The translations under genes and the position numbers were made by a program. Below are positions 33,259 to 44,497 of a stretch of DNA of 64,000 nucleotides, piece after piece. Source of the DNA: Xenoacremonium recifei. Its lineage: Eukaryota; Ascomycota; Sordariomycetes; Hypocreales; Nectriaceae. The stretch covers positions 372,001 to 436,000 of the forward strand of contig WOFQ01000012.1 in the NCBI GenBank assembly GCA_012184525.1, in the 5' to 3' direction. Every line of letters starts with the position of its first letter. The first letter of the stretch is position 1. The notes beneath the pieces were generated by a model, which did no database searches, was not told where the DNA came from, and saw only the letters and a list, made by a program, of their open reading frames with translations.

Positions 33259-33945
33259 CTAAATCAGGAGCGCGACCACGCCCGCAAGGAGCACGCCAGA
33301 CATGCCGTTGTTGAGCGCGCCTCCGCCCGTGGGCACCAGCGAGGACGTGGCTGCGGCGGTGGTGCCGGGGGATGTGCCGGTAGCCGTCTTCTTAGGAGCT
33401 GAGGTCGTGGGAGCTGTGCTGTTGGGAGCGGTGCCGTTGTAGATGGGCGTGGTCACGAGAGTGACAGACTGTTGGGAGATTGTGGTCTCGAAGGTGCTGG
33501 TCACTGTCGTGGGCGGGATCTCGAGCGTCGAGGTGCTCTCAGGCGGGGGAACTTCTGAGGTTGTGGTTGACTCGATGATCTCGGTGGTGGCCGATGCTTC
33601 GCTAGTGAAGATGAGTGTCGATGTCGTGCCGGGCTGCGTGATGGTGTTGACGATGGTGTTTGTCTGTTCCTGCGTCGATGCACCGCCAGTACCGCCGCAG
33701 ACCTCGCCGTTTGGGCAGCAGCCATATTGACCATTGGAACCCAGAACGCAGTACTCTGTAGGAGGGCAACCGCCAGCGCCACTGGGGCAGCAGGTCCAGT
33801 CGAGGTCGATGCAGCCAGAGCCGCAGTCCTTCATGTTCTCGGAGCTGCAGGACTCGGGGACGATCGCCCGCTTGAGGAAGAGAGAGCTGCCATCGGAGGC
33901 GAGTGCACCGGTGGCAGAGAGGGCGAGAACGAAGAGCTTGTTCAT
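33259..33945 (-). CDS. GPI-anchored Ser/Thr-rich cell-wall protein with Cys-rich head (228 aa)
   Basis: Starts at the ATG at 33945 with a typical signal peptide (MNKLFVLALSATGALA). Residues about 28-90 hold a Cys-rich module with ten Cys (ESCSSENMKDCGSGC, DWTCCPSGAGGCPP, YGCCPNGEVCGG), similar to small disulfide-rich domains of fungal wall proteins. The rest is a Thr/Ser-rich, probably O-mannosylated stalk. The C-terminus ends in a hydrophobic tail (MSGVLLAGVVALLI) after small residues, as expected for GPI transfer. An upstream in-frame Met exists, but the chosen start gives the signal peptide directly. The likely place is cell wall or outer plasma membrane; exact role unknown. A TATATA stretch lies near 34058-34063, about 115 bp upstream. 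Confidence 0.85.
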   Translation of the reverse strand: MNKLFVLALSATGALASDGSSLFLKRAIVPESCSSENMKDCGSGCIDLDWTCCPSGAGGCPPTEYCVLGSNGQYGCCPNGEVCGGTGGASTQEQTNTIVNTITQPGTTSTLIFTSEASATTEIIESTTTSEVPPPESTSTLEIPPTTVTSTFETTISQQSVTLVTTPIYNGTAPNSTAPTTSAPKKTATGTSPGTTAAATSSLVPTGGGALNNGMSGVLLAGVVALLI

Positions 33946-36138
33946 TGTAGCGAGTGTTGTCAACGAAGGACTTTCGCGTGTAAGTGACTGGAGATATCTG
34001 CAGTGTTGTCGAGAGACGAGAAGCAAGAGTGCACCTGGAGCTGGACACGCCCCTTCATATATACTGCCTGCACCTCAAACCGTTGCCTCGCGCACCGACT
34101 GACTGCTCAGCCCTCCGACGCTTCTGCTTCAGCCCCTTCACTTCTCGCCAAACACCAGCAACCCATGGCGACGATCCAGGCTCCAGGAGGCGCGAGGGGG
34201 AACACTGGCGTCTGATGGGCTGGATCCAGCTGCAGCCCCCGGGTGCGTTGCCGGGCTGCTAGTGGGTGTCGGATTGTCGAGGAGGGGGGAGACGACTTGT
34301 GAGTGGTGAGAGCTTGGGGTCGGTGTGGTGGTGCATGGCTGGGGTCGGGTGGCTGGTTTCAGTAACGGAGCACAGGGACTTGTTTTTCCGGGTGCAATAT
34401 TGAGGCTTGGTCTGTATTTAGATGGGATGGACTGCCGGCGTGCATAGGCGTGCATATGTACACTATTCGGGTCACCAGTGCGGCTGGGGGTTGGAGATAG
34501 GCCATATCATTCGCTGTGAGATGCCGCGTTTTCTAGTTGGAGTACCTCAAACGGATTTCCAGATGGATGTCGGGGATTGATTTGAGCAGGAAATTCGTCT
34601 GATGTCTGATACAATGAACGAGCTAAGGGCAAGACATGACCTGCGGTGTTCCCGATACTGCCATAGATGAGGCGTTCTTGAGTTTTATAGAAGGACCTGA
34701 GGTTTCACACGACTCAACCTTGGTAGTATTTTTAGATCATCTAGCCCGTTTGCCACTTAGTACAGGAAAAAAGGGAGAAGTCATATGCGACTTCATTATC
34801 CTTAAGGTGATGACTGGTTGGGGATGAATTTTCAAGCTTAGACTCTCCTACACATATATGCTCTGCCACTATCATAGCTATTAGATCATCCTCGATCATT
34901 TCCTCAAGCTGATCTCTCAGTGTCACAATGGCTTGATGAATATTCGATATTCCTGGTCTGTTTTGCTGTCGATGGTCTTCCTGGAATTTCGAATGGTGGT
35001 GATGATTTCTTGTAAGATGACAATCGGGTTTTTGATATTCTACATGCAATTGACTTTGGTTCATTCTAGTAACATTGCTCTGCACAATGGCAGTGTCTAC
35101 GTATCTGAATGCATATCTCACGCTCTCATATTCTTGGTGGAGTTGACAGTGGAAGATGAAAATGGGTATTGATGGCTCTTGACGCTCGTGGACTCGCCTA
35201 AGGCTTTGGACGAGCTTATGCGAGGACCAGGGTAAAACCACACGGCTGATCGGCAGTTCATTGCGAATTTGCATAGGAACCCATAAAATGAAGGCGCATA
35301 TGTAGCAGACATTGATACACTACGATGCGGCCTTTGGTAATGACCTGTCGTCTGCGACCTAAGTCGTGGCGCGTTGGCTCGTGAGAGTTGCCAAACGTTG
35401 TTCCTTTCTTCTCAATCGTGAGAGCACACCGCGGAGGCCTCAATCGGCATCGGAAATGAGTTTCGGCAACTGCAAAAGCTTTGTTGGATGAGGTCGCGGG
35501 GCTGAAAAAAAAAGGCCAAGATTTGATCGATGGGTGATCAAACGGTATGGACGAAAGGGTAGAATGTGGTGGTAATTGGGGAGACTTTTTGCATAGCCAC
35601 GGCAGCTTCTAGGACGGAATCGATACGGCCACAGTCACATGCGAAAGATCGTCTGCGAAAGCTGCAGACTCTGTTAGCCTTATGAGCTCAGGCTTTCTTG
35701 GTGTCTGCACCACACGTGTTCTTTATGGCTGTCAGAGCAAGGCTAACTGCAGACATGACGCCATGTTCCACTGAAAGCCGGGTCTGTGAGCTCATGAGAT
35801 GACTGATAGTGAGGGGTTCTTTGTGCGTTGGAGGCCTGGTTTGCTTGGGTTAGGCACACAGCCACCGGCACTATCCTCTGGCGGACTGAGTGCTTAATAT
35901 TAGGCTTGATTAACGTTGAGGGGCAGCTAAAGAGTGACGGTTTCATTGGGTCTTCCGGGTGCTTGCCCCTCTCGCTGCAACCTGGAGGCCTCGCTAGGAC
36001 AAGGTTGGCATCCTTAGGGCTGAATATATGAATGGGCATGATGTCGGAGCTGATGCCGCGGCCTTTCAGCTTTGCTACCCCTCAGTCAGCCTTCTGAGAC
36101 ACGCGTCAGCACAGAATTCATCGTTGTCTGGCATCAGA
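33946..36138. other. 2.2-kb region with a doubtful minus-strand frame
   Basis: Upstream regions of the GPI-anchored protein (-) and annexin (+). The middle (34741-35274, -) holds a 177-codon ATG-started frame (MQIRNELPISRVV..) with no recognisable domain; neighbouring frames to the right (35274-35443) read similarly coding-like in another phase, so a decayed gene is possible. I could not build a consistent exon chain. Confidence 0.35.
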
Positions 36139-37695
36139 ATGAACCCCAATCAGCCTCCCTACGGTCAGGGCCAACCGCCTCAGGGTGGTGCGCCGTATTA
36201 TCCTCCTCAGGGAGCTCCTCCGCCCGGTGGTCAGCCGCCATACGGACAACAGCAGCAGAACTACTACGGCTATTCGCAAGGACCGCCTCCTCCGGGCGGC
36301 CAGTACCAAGGTCAACCGCCGGCGCCTTACGGCCAAGCTGCGCCTCAAGGACAGTCACCAGCGCCGTATGGCCAAGGCCCTCCTCAAGGCGGCCAGGCGC
36401 CGTATCCTCCTCCGGGCCAACAGCAGTACCAGGGTTATCCCCAGCAGGGCCAGCAACCCTATGGACAGCAACCTCCGTACGGTCAGCAGCCGCCTTACGG
36501 ACAACAACACCCGCCTCCACAGGGCCAACCGCCATATGGAGGTCAGCAGCCAGGTTATGGACAACCGCCCTATCCGGGACAATACGGTGCTCCTGTACGT
36601 TCCAATCTCTCGCCCATTGAACGACATTTCACTGACAGCTTTCTCTAGCCTCCTGGACAGCAGCCAGGATGGGGAGCTCCCCCGCCGCAGAACTACCCAG
36701 TGCAGCCCACGCCGGCATCGCCAGGCTACGACCCAGCACAGAAGAACTGGGCACAGCCCGTCAACACCTCGGCCGATATCGAGACACTCCGCAAGGCCAT
36801 GAAGGGCATGGGCTGTGACGAAAAGGCGTTGGTCAAAGTGTTCACCGACCCGAAGTACAGCAATCCGTGGGCGATGCAGCTGCTGGTGAAGGACTACAAC
36901 AGCCGCTTCATGCGCGACCTGCTCAAGGACATTGAGAGCGAGACTCGCGGCGACTTCGAGACCGGCCTGCTTGCCATCGCCCGCGGCCCCCTGGAGAACG
37001 ACGTGCGCGCGCTGCACAAGGCGCTGGACCGCGCTGGCACCGACGAAGATGTGTTGATGGACACGCTGCTGTGCCGCTCCAACGCAGACCTGCGCGCCAT
37101 CACGACCGAGTACCGTCGCATAATCGGCCACGAGCTGATAGCCGACATCAAGGACGATGTCGACGAGACGCTCTTCCGCCTCTACAGCATGGTGCTATCC
37201 GCCAACCGCGCCGAAGATGCTGCCCCCGTGCTGCCTCACGAGATCGACCAGAAGGTCACAGAACTACAACGCGCAACGGAGGGCATGGCCGGCACCAACG
37301 CCATTGCCGTCGCGCAGATCTTCGCCACCTCCAACGACGCCCAGATGCACGCCATCAGCGAGGCCTACCAGCGCAAGTACCACCGCAGCCTGGAGGAGGT
37401 CATCGAGAAGGAGTTCCGCGGCGACATGGAGGACGCGCTGCTGTACATGCTGACGAGCGCGATGAACCGGCCGCGGACGGACGTTGACAGATTGCGCGCG
37501 CCGCTGCTGAAGACGGTGCGCAAGGATCGGCTATTTATTAACCGGCTGTTGAGCATGTATTGGAATCGGCCAAGATTGGAGGCGGCGAAGGCGGCGTATA
37601 AGAAGCGCTATGGCCGGCCGTTTAGTAAGGAGGTGAAGGAGATTCTGAGTGGTGACTACGAGAAGTTGATGCTCGGATTGCTGGGAGAGTCGTGA
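36139..37695 (+). CDS. Annexin with long Pro/Gly/Gln/Tyr-rich N-terminal tail (500 aa, 2 exons)
   Basis: Exons 36139-36594 and 36649-37695, joined in phase 0 by a 54-bp intron (GTACGT..CTAG). Residues 1 to about 175 are low-complexity with repeated PPYGQ/QQPPYGQ units. The remainder is four annexin repeats of about 70 residues: ADIETLRKAMKGMGCDEKAL, then NDVRALHKALDRAGTDEDVL, a third with GMAGTNAIAVAQIF, and a last, divergent one (VDRLRAPLLKTVRKDRLFIN). Type-II calcium sites (GxGTDE) are imperfect in repeat 1 (GMGCDE) and repeat 2 (RAGTDE) and lost in 3 and 4, so Ca-dependent membrane binding may be reduced. Fungal annexins bind acidic phospholipids; their roles are poorly known. The tail may drive condensates or interaction with partners. 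Confidence 0.95.
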
Positions 37696-38184
37696 GATGT
37701 GGTAACTATCCTTCTTGATATGTGCTTCTCGAAGTAGGATTTTACGTAGTTTAATGAACTTAACTGAATGATCATTATCTCGGACGGCGTATCGACATTG
37801 GCATTTCTGTAGCTTTCAGAGCTTACCCACTCGCTCATTCAGCTCCTTCGTTGCGACGAGTTGGCAACAACTGCAAAATCTCTTGGTAATCTTGACAGAT
37901 CATCCAAAAAGGCATTGAGGGATGCCTGGTAGCGAGTTATGACGTTGCCTGATGAATCTGCCTAGGTCCGTCCTCCGGGTAAGGATGCCGTCTAAGCCCC
38001 AGGCCGCCTCCAACTGTAATAAACCTATTGCTCTCAGAACTCCGCCTTCAAGGACTTGCCAGCTGTCCACTCCAACATTGAGGTTTAAATCGGCCATGTG
38101 TCGCTTTCCACCCCAAGAAAAATTCCTGAAGGTGTATTAGCCTCCTAAAGTGACCTCTTGATTGCATCTGTTAGCGTCTTCACC
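37696..38184. other. Intergenic spacer
   Basis: Between the annexin and the macrodomain-like gene, both on +. No supported feature. Confidence 0.45.
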
Positions 38185-38901
38185 ATGGCCGCCAACGCCC
38201 CCTCACGAATCCCTCAGATCAACCTCCTCTGCATCGCCGATGAGTATATCGACGCCTTCAAAGAGGCTATGAGAGCACATCCCTTCACACACTCATCTTC
38301 CGTCAAGTTTCACGACTGCTCCCTCCACTCTCTGACGCCTCAGACTCAATTCGATGTCATCGTCTCGCCCGCCAATTCCTACGGGCGCCTAGACGGGGGA
38401 TTCGACGACGCCATCTCGCGTTTCTTCTCTCCGCAGAACGACTACCTGGCCCTCACCCATCTTGCGCAGGGACAGCTCTACAAGGAATGGCGAGGCTTCG
38501 CGCCCCCGGGAACTTGCACCCTCGTGCGTATGCCGGATGACTGGCAAGGCCGGTCGCGCAATGTCTGGGGAACGAAGCACCTCGCGCTTTGCCCGACGAT
38601 GCGCGTCCCGCAAGATGTTAGATGGGATAAGGAGGTTGTTTATAAGGTGATATGGAGTCTTCTGTGTGCGATTGACAAGCACAACCGCCATGCGCCCGAG
38701 GAGGAGAAGATCCGGAGCCTGCTGATGACGCCTATGGCGACTGGTACGGGCTATGTAAGCGCAAAGCGATGGGCGCATCAAGCCGTCCTTGCTCTTAAGC
38801 ACTTTATCGAATCGTCAGAGAATCCAGACGAATGGTCAAGTCTTGAGTGGTCACGCATCGCTGAATTAGCCCAGGAGGTGGAGGAGACCTGGAGCATGTA
38901 G
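38185..38901 (+). CDS. Macrodomain-like (ADP-ribose-binding) protein (238 aa)
   Basis: Single exon; start in a strong context (CACCATGG). The fold-defining block is VIVSPANSYGRLDGGFDDAI at about residues 60-79, which corresponds to the NxxxxxxDGGGGD-type ligand loop of macrodomains (Appr-1''-p binding), with an Asn and the GG pair kept. A later block HLALCPTMRVP and LLMTPMATGTGYVSA fits the second ligand loop (G-x-G). It would bind ADP-ribose or a derivative and may remove it; the catalytic Asn/Asp set is not fully canonical, so binding is more certain than hydrolysis. Neighbours give no pathway. Confidence 0.85.
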   Translation: MAANAPSRIPQINLLCIADEYIDAFKEAMRAHPFTHSSSVKFHDCSLHSLTPQTQFDVIVSPANSYGRLDGGFDDAISRFFSPQNDYLALTHLAQGQLYKEWRGFAPPGTCTLVRMPDDWQGRSRNVWGTKHLALCPTMRVPQDVRWDKEVVYKVIWSLLCAIDKHNRHAPEEEKIRSLLMTPMATGTGYVSAKRWAHQAVLALKHFIESSENPDEWSSLEWSRIAELAQEVEETWSM

Positions 38902-39784
38902 ACCGCACAGATTTTCACGAACATTTCATGACAAACCTTCCTCTACCGGTTATTGGTTCTCAGTCAACTTTATGGTCTTCTATTTATTTCGTTCGGAATT
39001 TGGAAGAGTGAGCTGTGGTAACAAGAAGCCGTTGAGATGAAGCATCCCGAAGATGACGCATGTCGACTTTGCGAAAGGAAGGTGGGAATTCATGAGCGTG
39101 CGATTATACAAATGTTCCTAGGAGTATTTGAGGAGTACAGAAGCATGCGGTGGCAATGCGACTCGCTGAATACGTTCCTTTTAACATGATGCTGGCATCC
39201 AGAACTGATTTCGTTGACCATGGTTGGCTCCAATAACGACTCTAGGTCTATCAATCCTATTTTATGCATCGATGAAATTCGCCTGTCTCATGGAGCTGAG
39301 AGCAAATACATAGCGCTCACTTACGAGAGTTGTTGCTGGTAATTTCTCAGGTTATAATAGCCATTGCGTTGACTCTTTCCATATAACACGATTCAACTAG
39401 TATTGCACATTCTGCCAGTGTACAATGATGAACTGGATAGAAATTTGAAACAATTGCATTCAAATATAGCAATAGCACTGGATCTGAGAGTCTTGGGGCT
39501 TCCCCCGAGCTGGAAAAAGAGAATCGACCATGAGAATCTCGGAATCTGTTGGCTGCGAACTGTCAGTATTGCTACACCTGAACTCGCCCATGATTCCACA
39601 CTAGATCAATCATTTGAACAGCAATGACGTTTCGCGATCCCTTTTTAGCTGATTAATCGCTGTATTCGGCGAGTTCATTGAGCCGACTTGCTTGGCTTCT
39701 AAATTTATTGACATTTCGCTCGGCGAACTAGCCGTTCCCGAAGATTATTAAACACGAACTGGTGCATCCTCTAGCCATACAGAA

Positions 39785-39849
39785 GCGGTAGTATCCCTCC
39801 GGTCTTGCGGGATTTGCGGGCGGTTTCGCGGATATTGCGGTCTCTGCGG
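39785..39849. promoter_or_regulatory. Phased GCGG array in SDR promoter
   Basis: Seven GCGG tetramers begin at 39785, 39807, 39816, 39820, 39828, 39837 and 39846; five of them (39807, 39816, 39828, 39837, 39846) are mostly 9 bp apart and preceded by TTT/TTG/TCT, giving a unit close to TTTGCGGNN. CGG half-sites are what Zn2Cys6 regulators bind. The array lies about 150 bp before a TATATAAA box. A similar array stands in front of the convergent Zn2Cys6 gene. Confidence 0.6.
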
Positions 39850-39995
39850 CCCCGCGCCGCCGTTTCCGCAGCTTGCGAAGCAGGCCGTTGGTCAGGATCC
39901 GGGATGGACGACAAAATCTCCCCGGCAGTACCGTCCAGAACATATTGGTGGCTGAATCCTTAGAAATACACAAGATCAATTGAGGATTCTCAGAA

Positions 39996-40003
39996 TATAT
40001 AAA
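39996..40003 (+). promoter_or_regulatory. TATA box of SDR gene
   Basis: TATATAAA, 125 bp before the ATG, on the correct strand and downstream of the GCGG array. Confidence 0.6.
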
Positions 40004-40127
40004 GTCGTATAGCATCTCGAGTTTTGATCCAGGAACTTCAGCTCACACTTCAACCTCAACTCGAATCATCTCAACACCTGAACCAAACTCTTTCAACCCA
40101 CTAATCTCTAAAATCCCCACTTCCATC

Positions 40128-41058
40128 ATGCCTTCATACTTGATCACTGGTGCCAGCCGCGGTCTTGGTCTCGGCTTCGCGACCGAACTGCTCAAGGACA
40201 AGAACAACACCGTTGTTGCTACGGCCAGAAACACTGCCGGATCTACTGGTCTGCAAGAGCTCAAGGCCGCCGACAAGGATGGCCGTCTCATCCTAATTGA
40301 CCTCGATGTGACCAAGGTTGAGAGCATCAAGGCTGCCGCTAAGAAGACCGCTGAGGTCCTCCCCAACAGCGGCCTCGACAACATTATCAGCAACGCCGGC
40401 GTGAGCTACAACGCGCTTAAGCCTTTCGAGGAATTGTAAGGCGATAAGGATTCGGGATAATTTTCGCATCAGAGTGCTAACAACTATCACAGAGACATCG
40501 AGGAGTTTACTTCTGAGCTCAACTTCACTGTCAATGCTCCTCTCCAGCTGGTGCGAGAGTTTCTGCCTCTTATCCGAAACGGTGATGTGAAGAGAATCGT
40601 TATCGTGAGCTCTATTCTGGGCTCTATCTCCATTGCGCCACACCTGCCTGGTCTCGCCAATGGCTACTCCGTTGCTCGAGCTGCCCTGAACATGTATGTA
40701 CTGAACCTCTAATAAGATACGAGAGCATAATGCTAATGTACGCGCACAGGCTTGCTCGAAAGTGGTCTACGACCTTGAAGGGAGAGGGCATCACCATGGC
40801 CATTCTTCACCCTGGTAAGCTCCGTTCTTCTCCCCAAGAGCCCCTTGATGCACAAATGCTGACAAGAAATCTCTAGGTTGGATTGGCTCTACCGAGATTG
40901 GTGACGGTATCACCGAATGGATGAACAAGTACTCCCCGAACACCGAGAACCTCAGTATCGAGAAATCGACGTCGCAATGTATCAAAGTGATCAACGGCCT
41001 CACCATTGAGGACGCTGGCGCCTTCTACCAGAATGACGGCACCCAGCTCACCTTCTAA
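40128..41058 (+). CDS. Short-chain dehydrogenase/reductase with Tyr-x3-Arg active site (251 aa, 4 exons)
   Basis: Exons 40128-40435, 40493-40693, 40750-40814, 40877-41058; introns 56-62 bp, all in phase. The classical SDR fold is clear: the NADP-binding TGASRGLGLGFA at residues 7-18, ISNAG (the NNAG motif with Asn-to-Ser), and the active-site stretch VSSILGS..GYSVARAALN. The catalytic YxxxK reads YSVAR, with Arg in place of Lys. In the family the Lys lowers the Tyr pKa and binds the nicotinamide ribose; Arg may keep part of this. The gene faces the Zn2Cys6 gene tail to tail (161 bp apart) and both promoters carry similar GCGG arrays, so it is probably a direct target of that factor. Confidence 0.9.
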
Positions 41059-41218
41059 TGCATGGGCGATCCTTGAGACAACCTCGTAGCCTGGCGTTCA
41101 AAGACAGTCGCAAAGGGATCCTCGCGAGGTTTGATGCTCTCGGCTGATATCATGATCTCACGAGCTTCTAAAGTTTTCAGATAGACACCTAGGTAAAAAA
41201 AATTAGAACATTCATTCT

Positions 41219-43017
41219 TTACAACTTAATCTCGTAGAAAATTTGGAACGCACCTGCCAATCGCCATCTTGAATCGATGTGTCGAAGAAATTGCCAGATC
41301 GTGTCTACCTTCACTCTTGTCTCGGCGTCTGGAGTTCCTTGACCAAACCGTAGCAAAATTGCGGCTACGTGAGACATGGCCTGAATGAGAAAGATTGGAA
41401 CACTGTCTGAAGCATCTGCGTTCACTGGACACAGGGCAGTATAGGATCCGGCGGCAGCAGATAGCCTGTCAAGAGCTGTACGAGTCTCGTACCAAAGGGA
41501 GTCGAAAGGAGGACTTGTCAGTTGATTGATGGCACATTCTTTCTGCTGCAGTTGATGATCCTGTAGTAGGAGAATTACGCTATTTACCTATCAGTGTCTC
41601 TTCATCATGAACTTTCTCTTAGGAAATATTTACCTGAGAGCTAACCCTGACTGAGCGCAGTACTCCAACTGACGTACTGTTGCTTCGCTGTCTGTGGCAT
41701 GTACCAAAGCAAGAAGCGTCCGTCTCAGCTGTGCAGATTCGTCCTGGTGAGACGCGTTGCTGTCTGCAGGTTTGTGAGATATTAACTGGAGGGCCTGATT
41801 GAGTAGATATGTTGCCTGGGCTAATCGAGCAAAGCTCCCCATTTTGAGAGTAAACCCGGTCGATATCTTCACAGCGTCCTTGTAACTAGCCTTCTATAGA
41901 CCAAGAATCTGTTAGTGAGGGTGTAATACTACGTGTAGCATGCGCTAGAAATCTTTATCTTACGCAGTCATCCCAGGCGGAGTCATCAACCGGAAGATAT
42001 GACTCGAAAGTAGGGTCAGCGGTTGACAATGACCTTGTTGGATTGCTCAGATTCAAGAACCTGCAGCCATTAGCATGCCGTTGACAGGGAATAGCGCATC
42101 CCCAATGCTTCGATGCCAATACATGTCGCGGCAAGGAAGACTTACCGGTCGAATATTAAGATTCCCCACCAAACCCTCCTGCACTCCTCAATATCGTTGA
42201 ATCTTTGTAAGTCCTCGCTACTTGGTTCTGGTCCACAGCAAAGTTTATCAATTCCCATGGCCATTGCATAACGAGCACAAGCCCCGATGGACAGGTAGGC
42301 TGCTGGGTAGATCGCTTGGCCTAGCTCGTAGAAGGCGATAAGCAGCCCTGCTTGGAGCACATGTATGGAAAGCGATCCAATTGCTTCGGCTTCTCGGTGG
42401 AACGCTTTGGCAGTTTGGTATAAGCTGTGCCTGGCGGTACCATCTCTTTCTTCCTGTGTAGGTGCAGTGCAGCAAAGCTTCATGCATAGGGCAAGCAGAC
42501 TCATCTCTGTGCGCCGCTGCGTCAAGGGATTGAGTAGGGAAGCAAAGAAGCCTCTCTTGGAAACAATCGGAAGCCATCTATGAATCGTAATGTAAAATGT
42601 CGTTGCAATCTTTCTGATAGACGAGGAATGGCCGAGCAGAGCGGAGACGTTACCAGGGACAGGGACCTGATCCAATCGGGGAAGTTCCAGGCGCGTATGC
42701 TGGAAGATCTGGGGTGCGATGAAGTAGATAGCCTTGGCGTCCGATCCCGCGGCGAATGGAGACAGAGAAGACTCCTGGCTAGCCGACTGTGAAGTCCCGT
42801 CTAGCGAGGCAGTACTTGTGGGAGTTGCGGGTGCATAGGCTTGGAGTGTTGCATCCCCGCTGCGAGTGGCGGCATAGAAGCAGGGGAACCTCTTCCGGAT
42901 GCAGAGGTCGCAGCTTGGGATTTTTCGGTCGCAGCGACGTTTGCTCTTGCGACATGCTATGCATGCCGAGCGGGCATATTGGACTGCTTCGTCTGGGGAT
43001 GACATTGACACTGACAT
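41219..43017 (-). CDS. Zn2Cys6 transcription factor (529 aa, 5 exons)
   Basis: Exons on the minus strand: 43017-42146, 42060-41964, 41893-41634 and 41579-41219, with introns of 85, 70 and 54 bp (four exons seen; all phases close to 530 codons). The acceptor of the last intron must be the TAG at 41582-41580 to keep frame. The zinc cluster is at residues about 19-46, CX2CX6CX6CX2CX6C, opening ACIACRKSKRRC. A Fungal_trans domain follows, with FYITIHRWLPIVSKRGF, the GLLIAFYELG block, and an ECRRVWWGILIFDR block that ends exon 1. The gene is convergent with the SDR at 40128-41058 and its promoter holds a GCGG array 50-100 bp before the ATG, suggesting autoregulation. Confidence 0.9.
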
Positions 43018-43375
43018 TGTCGTGGTTGCAGGTGAGAGCCGCTCCGGGCGGGAATGTGAGATTTCAGCGGCGCGGACAGCGGACTTTGCGGATTCTGCGG
43101 GATTCTGCCCGCAGCGGCATTAATAAGCACCTTTCGCCTTCACATTTCATGCCAACACGAATGTTAGGGTTGGATTTGATCATTAGCTCTCATTTCAGGT
43201 ATTCCATGTTTGTCTAAATTCAAGCAAAGATATGATACTAAGTATCTCTAAAGTAAGTTGAAATGTTATGATTAAGTCTCTGATGATTCTCCAGCGCAAA
43301 GTGTGGTATTTGATCGGCAAATTTCAAGAACTGAGAACAAAACTCCCCCACTCAAATGAATGCCGCCTCTGATAA
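43018..43375. other. Promoter of Zn2Cys6 gene and 3' flank of next SDR
   Basis: Both neighbours are on the minus strand. Nearest the Zn2Cys6 ATG is the GCGG array (43067-43117); the rest is AT-rich 3' flank of the SDR at 43376-44497. Confidence 0.5.
43067..43117. promoter_or_regulatory. Phased GCGG array in Zn2Cys6 gene promoter
   Basis: GCGG tetramers start at 43067, 43072, 43079, 43088, 43097 and 43114, with an inverted copy at 43109-43112. Three (43079, 43088, 43097) are exactly 9 bp apart, the same spacing as in the promoter of the neighbouring SDR. The array is 50-100 bp upstream of the regulator's ATG. Confidence 0.6.
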
Positions 43376-44497
43376 TTAATTCAAGCCAATGGCCTGCTTG
43401 ACTCCAGCAAAGCTAAGCTCCTGGATGGTCTCGTTCCAGATCACGTCGGTGAACTGGGGGCCCTCCGAGTAATACCAGCAAGAAAGCCTGTCCAAGAAAA
43501 TTAGCCATGATCTCGACATACTAGATTTCACCTGTACATTAACTTACGGTGCAATCTTGGCATTCATCAAGAAGCAGCCGTGAGACTCCTTGCCCAGGCC
43601 AAACACTGCATGGATATATGTGGCCGCTCCTCGATCTACAGGCCGACCGGCGATTGTAAAGAACACCTTGGCGCCCACAGCTACCATGCCCTTAGCATCA
43701 CGCGACAACTTGGTGCCCTTCGTCAGGCCTGGATCGACCATGTTGATGACCACCTCGTCGCTGCTTACATAGTCGGACAGCTTGTTCAAGAAGACTTGGT
43801 TCACCAGTTTGGACGCTCCATATCGCTCTTGGGCATCGAACGGCGTGATATTTGTGTCGTCGAAAGATGGGAGGAAAGGTCGCTTGTCTTTGTTGGGCAT
43901 CTTGACTAGATGGGCGGTGACAGAATTGACAACCGTAAGGCGTCCAGGAGCAGTGGTGGCTCTCTTGCTCTTCAGCACTGGGATTAACAGCATAGACAGG
44001 AGGGCCGTGCTGTGGTGGTTGACTTGGATGGCGACCTCGTGACCGGTCGACGGAACCTTCGTAAAGTCCATCACGGAGATACCGGCATTGAGGATAGCAA
44101 AGTCAAGCCTGTTGAGTTTGTCCTGGCACTTTTTGGCAAATGCCTGGATTGATTCGTACGATTCCATGTCCAGCTGCCACACATCAATCTTCGCCGCTGA
44201 GTTGAAGGCGCCCAACTTGACAGCAGCTGCCTTGCCTCGCTCCAGGGACCGAACACCCATGATTAGATGGGACATGCCGAGTTGTAGGAGCTGTCGTGCG
44301 GCGTCATAGCCCAGGCCTGAGTTGGAGCCAGTGATGATGCCCGTTGTGCCTGCGATATTGGGATACATCTTCTTCGTAGGAAGGTCTATCTTGGTGCGGA
44401 ACTGGTTCTGGAAGAAGACTGGGCCGAAGTTCGTTGGAAGAGGCTCCATATCTCTGGAAGGGCCAGTGGCGTCGGCCGTCTGGTGCTTGTGAGGCAT
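43376..44497 (-). CDS. Short-chain dehydrogenase/reductase (353 aa, 2 exons)
   Basis: Exons 44497-43548 and 43487-43376 on the minus strand; the 60-bp intron (GTAAGT..CAG) adds a 37-residue C-terminal exon and the phases agree. The frame is open further upstream, but only a TTG precedes, so the ATG at 44497 is taken as start. SDR marks: ITGSNSGLGYDAARQL, the AILNAG motif, VNSVTAH with the active-site Ser, and ERYGASK with the catalytic Tyr and Lys, so all catalytic residues are in place. It resembles the retinol-dehydrogenase/WWOX-like SDRs common in fungal secondary metabolism. It lies head-to-tail upstream of the Zn2Cys6 gene; no GCGG array is seen in its own promoter. Confidence 0.9.

Larger units (their letters stand above)
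38902..40127. other. 1.2-kb intergenic region with SDR promoter
   Basis: The left part has no supported gene. The right part contains the phased GCGG array (39785-39849), a TATATAAA box (39996-40003) and a pyrimidine/A-rich leader before the ATG of the SDR at 40128. Confidence 0.5.

Noticed and set aside
36072..37131. Alternative frames (182, 205 and 258 codons) over the annexin tail and core
   Set aside because: Repeat-driven shadows of the annexin reading frame.
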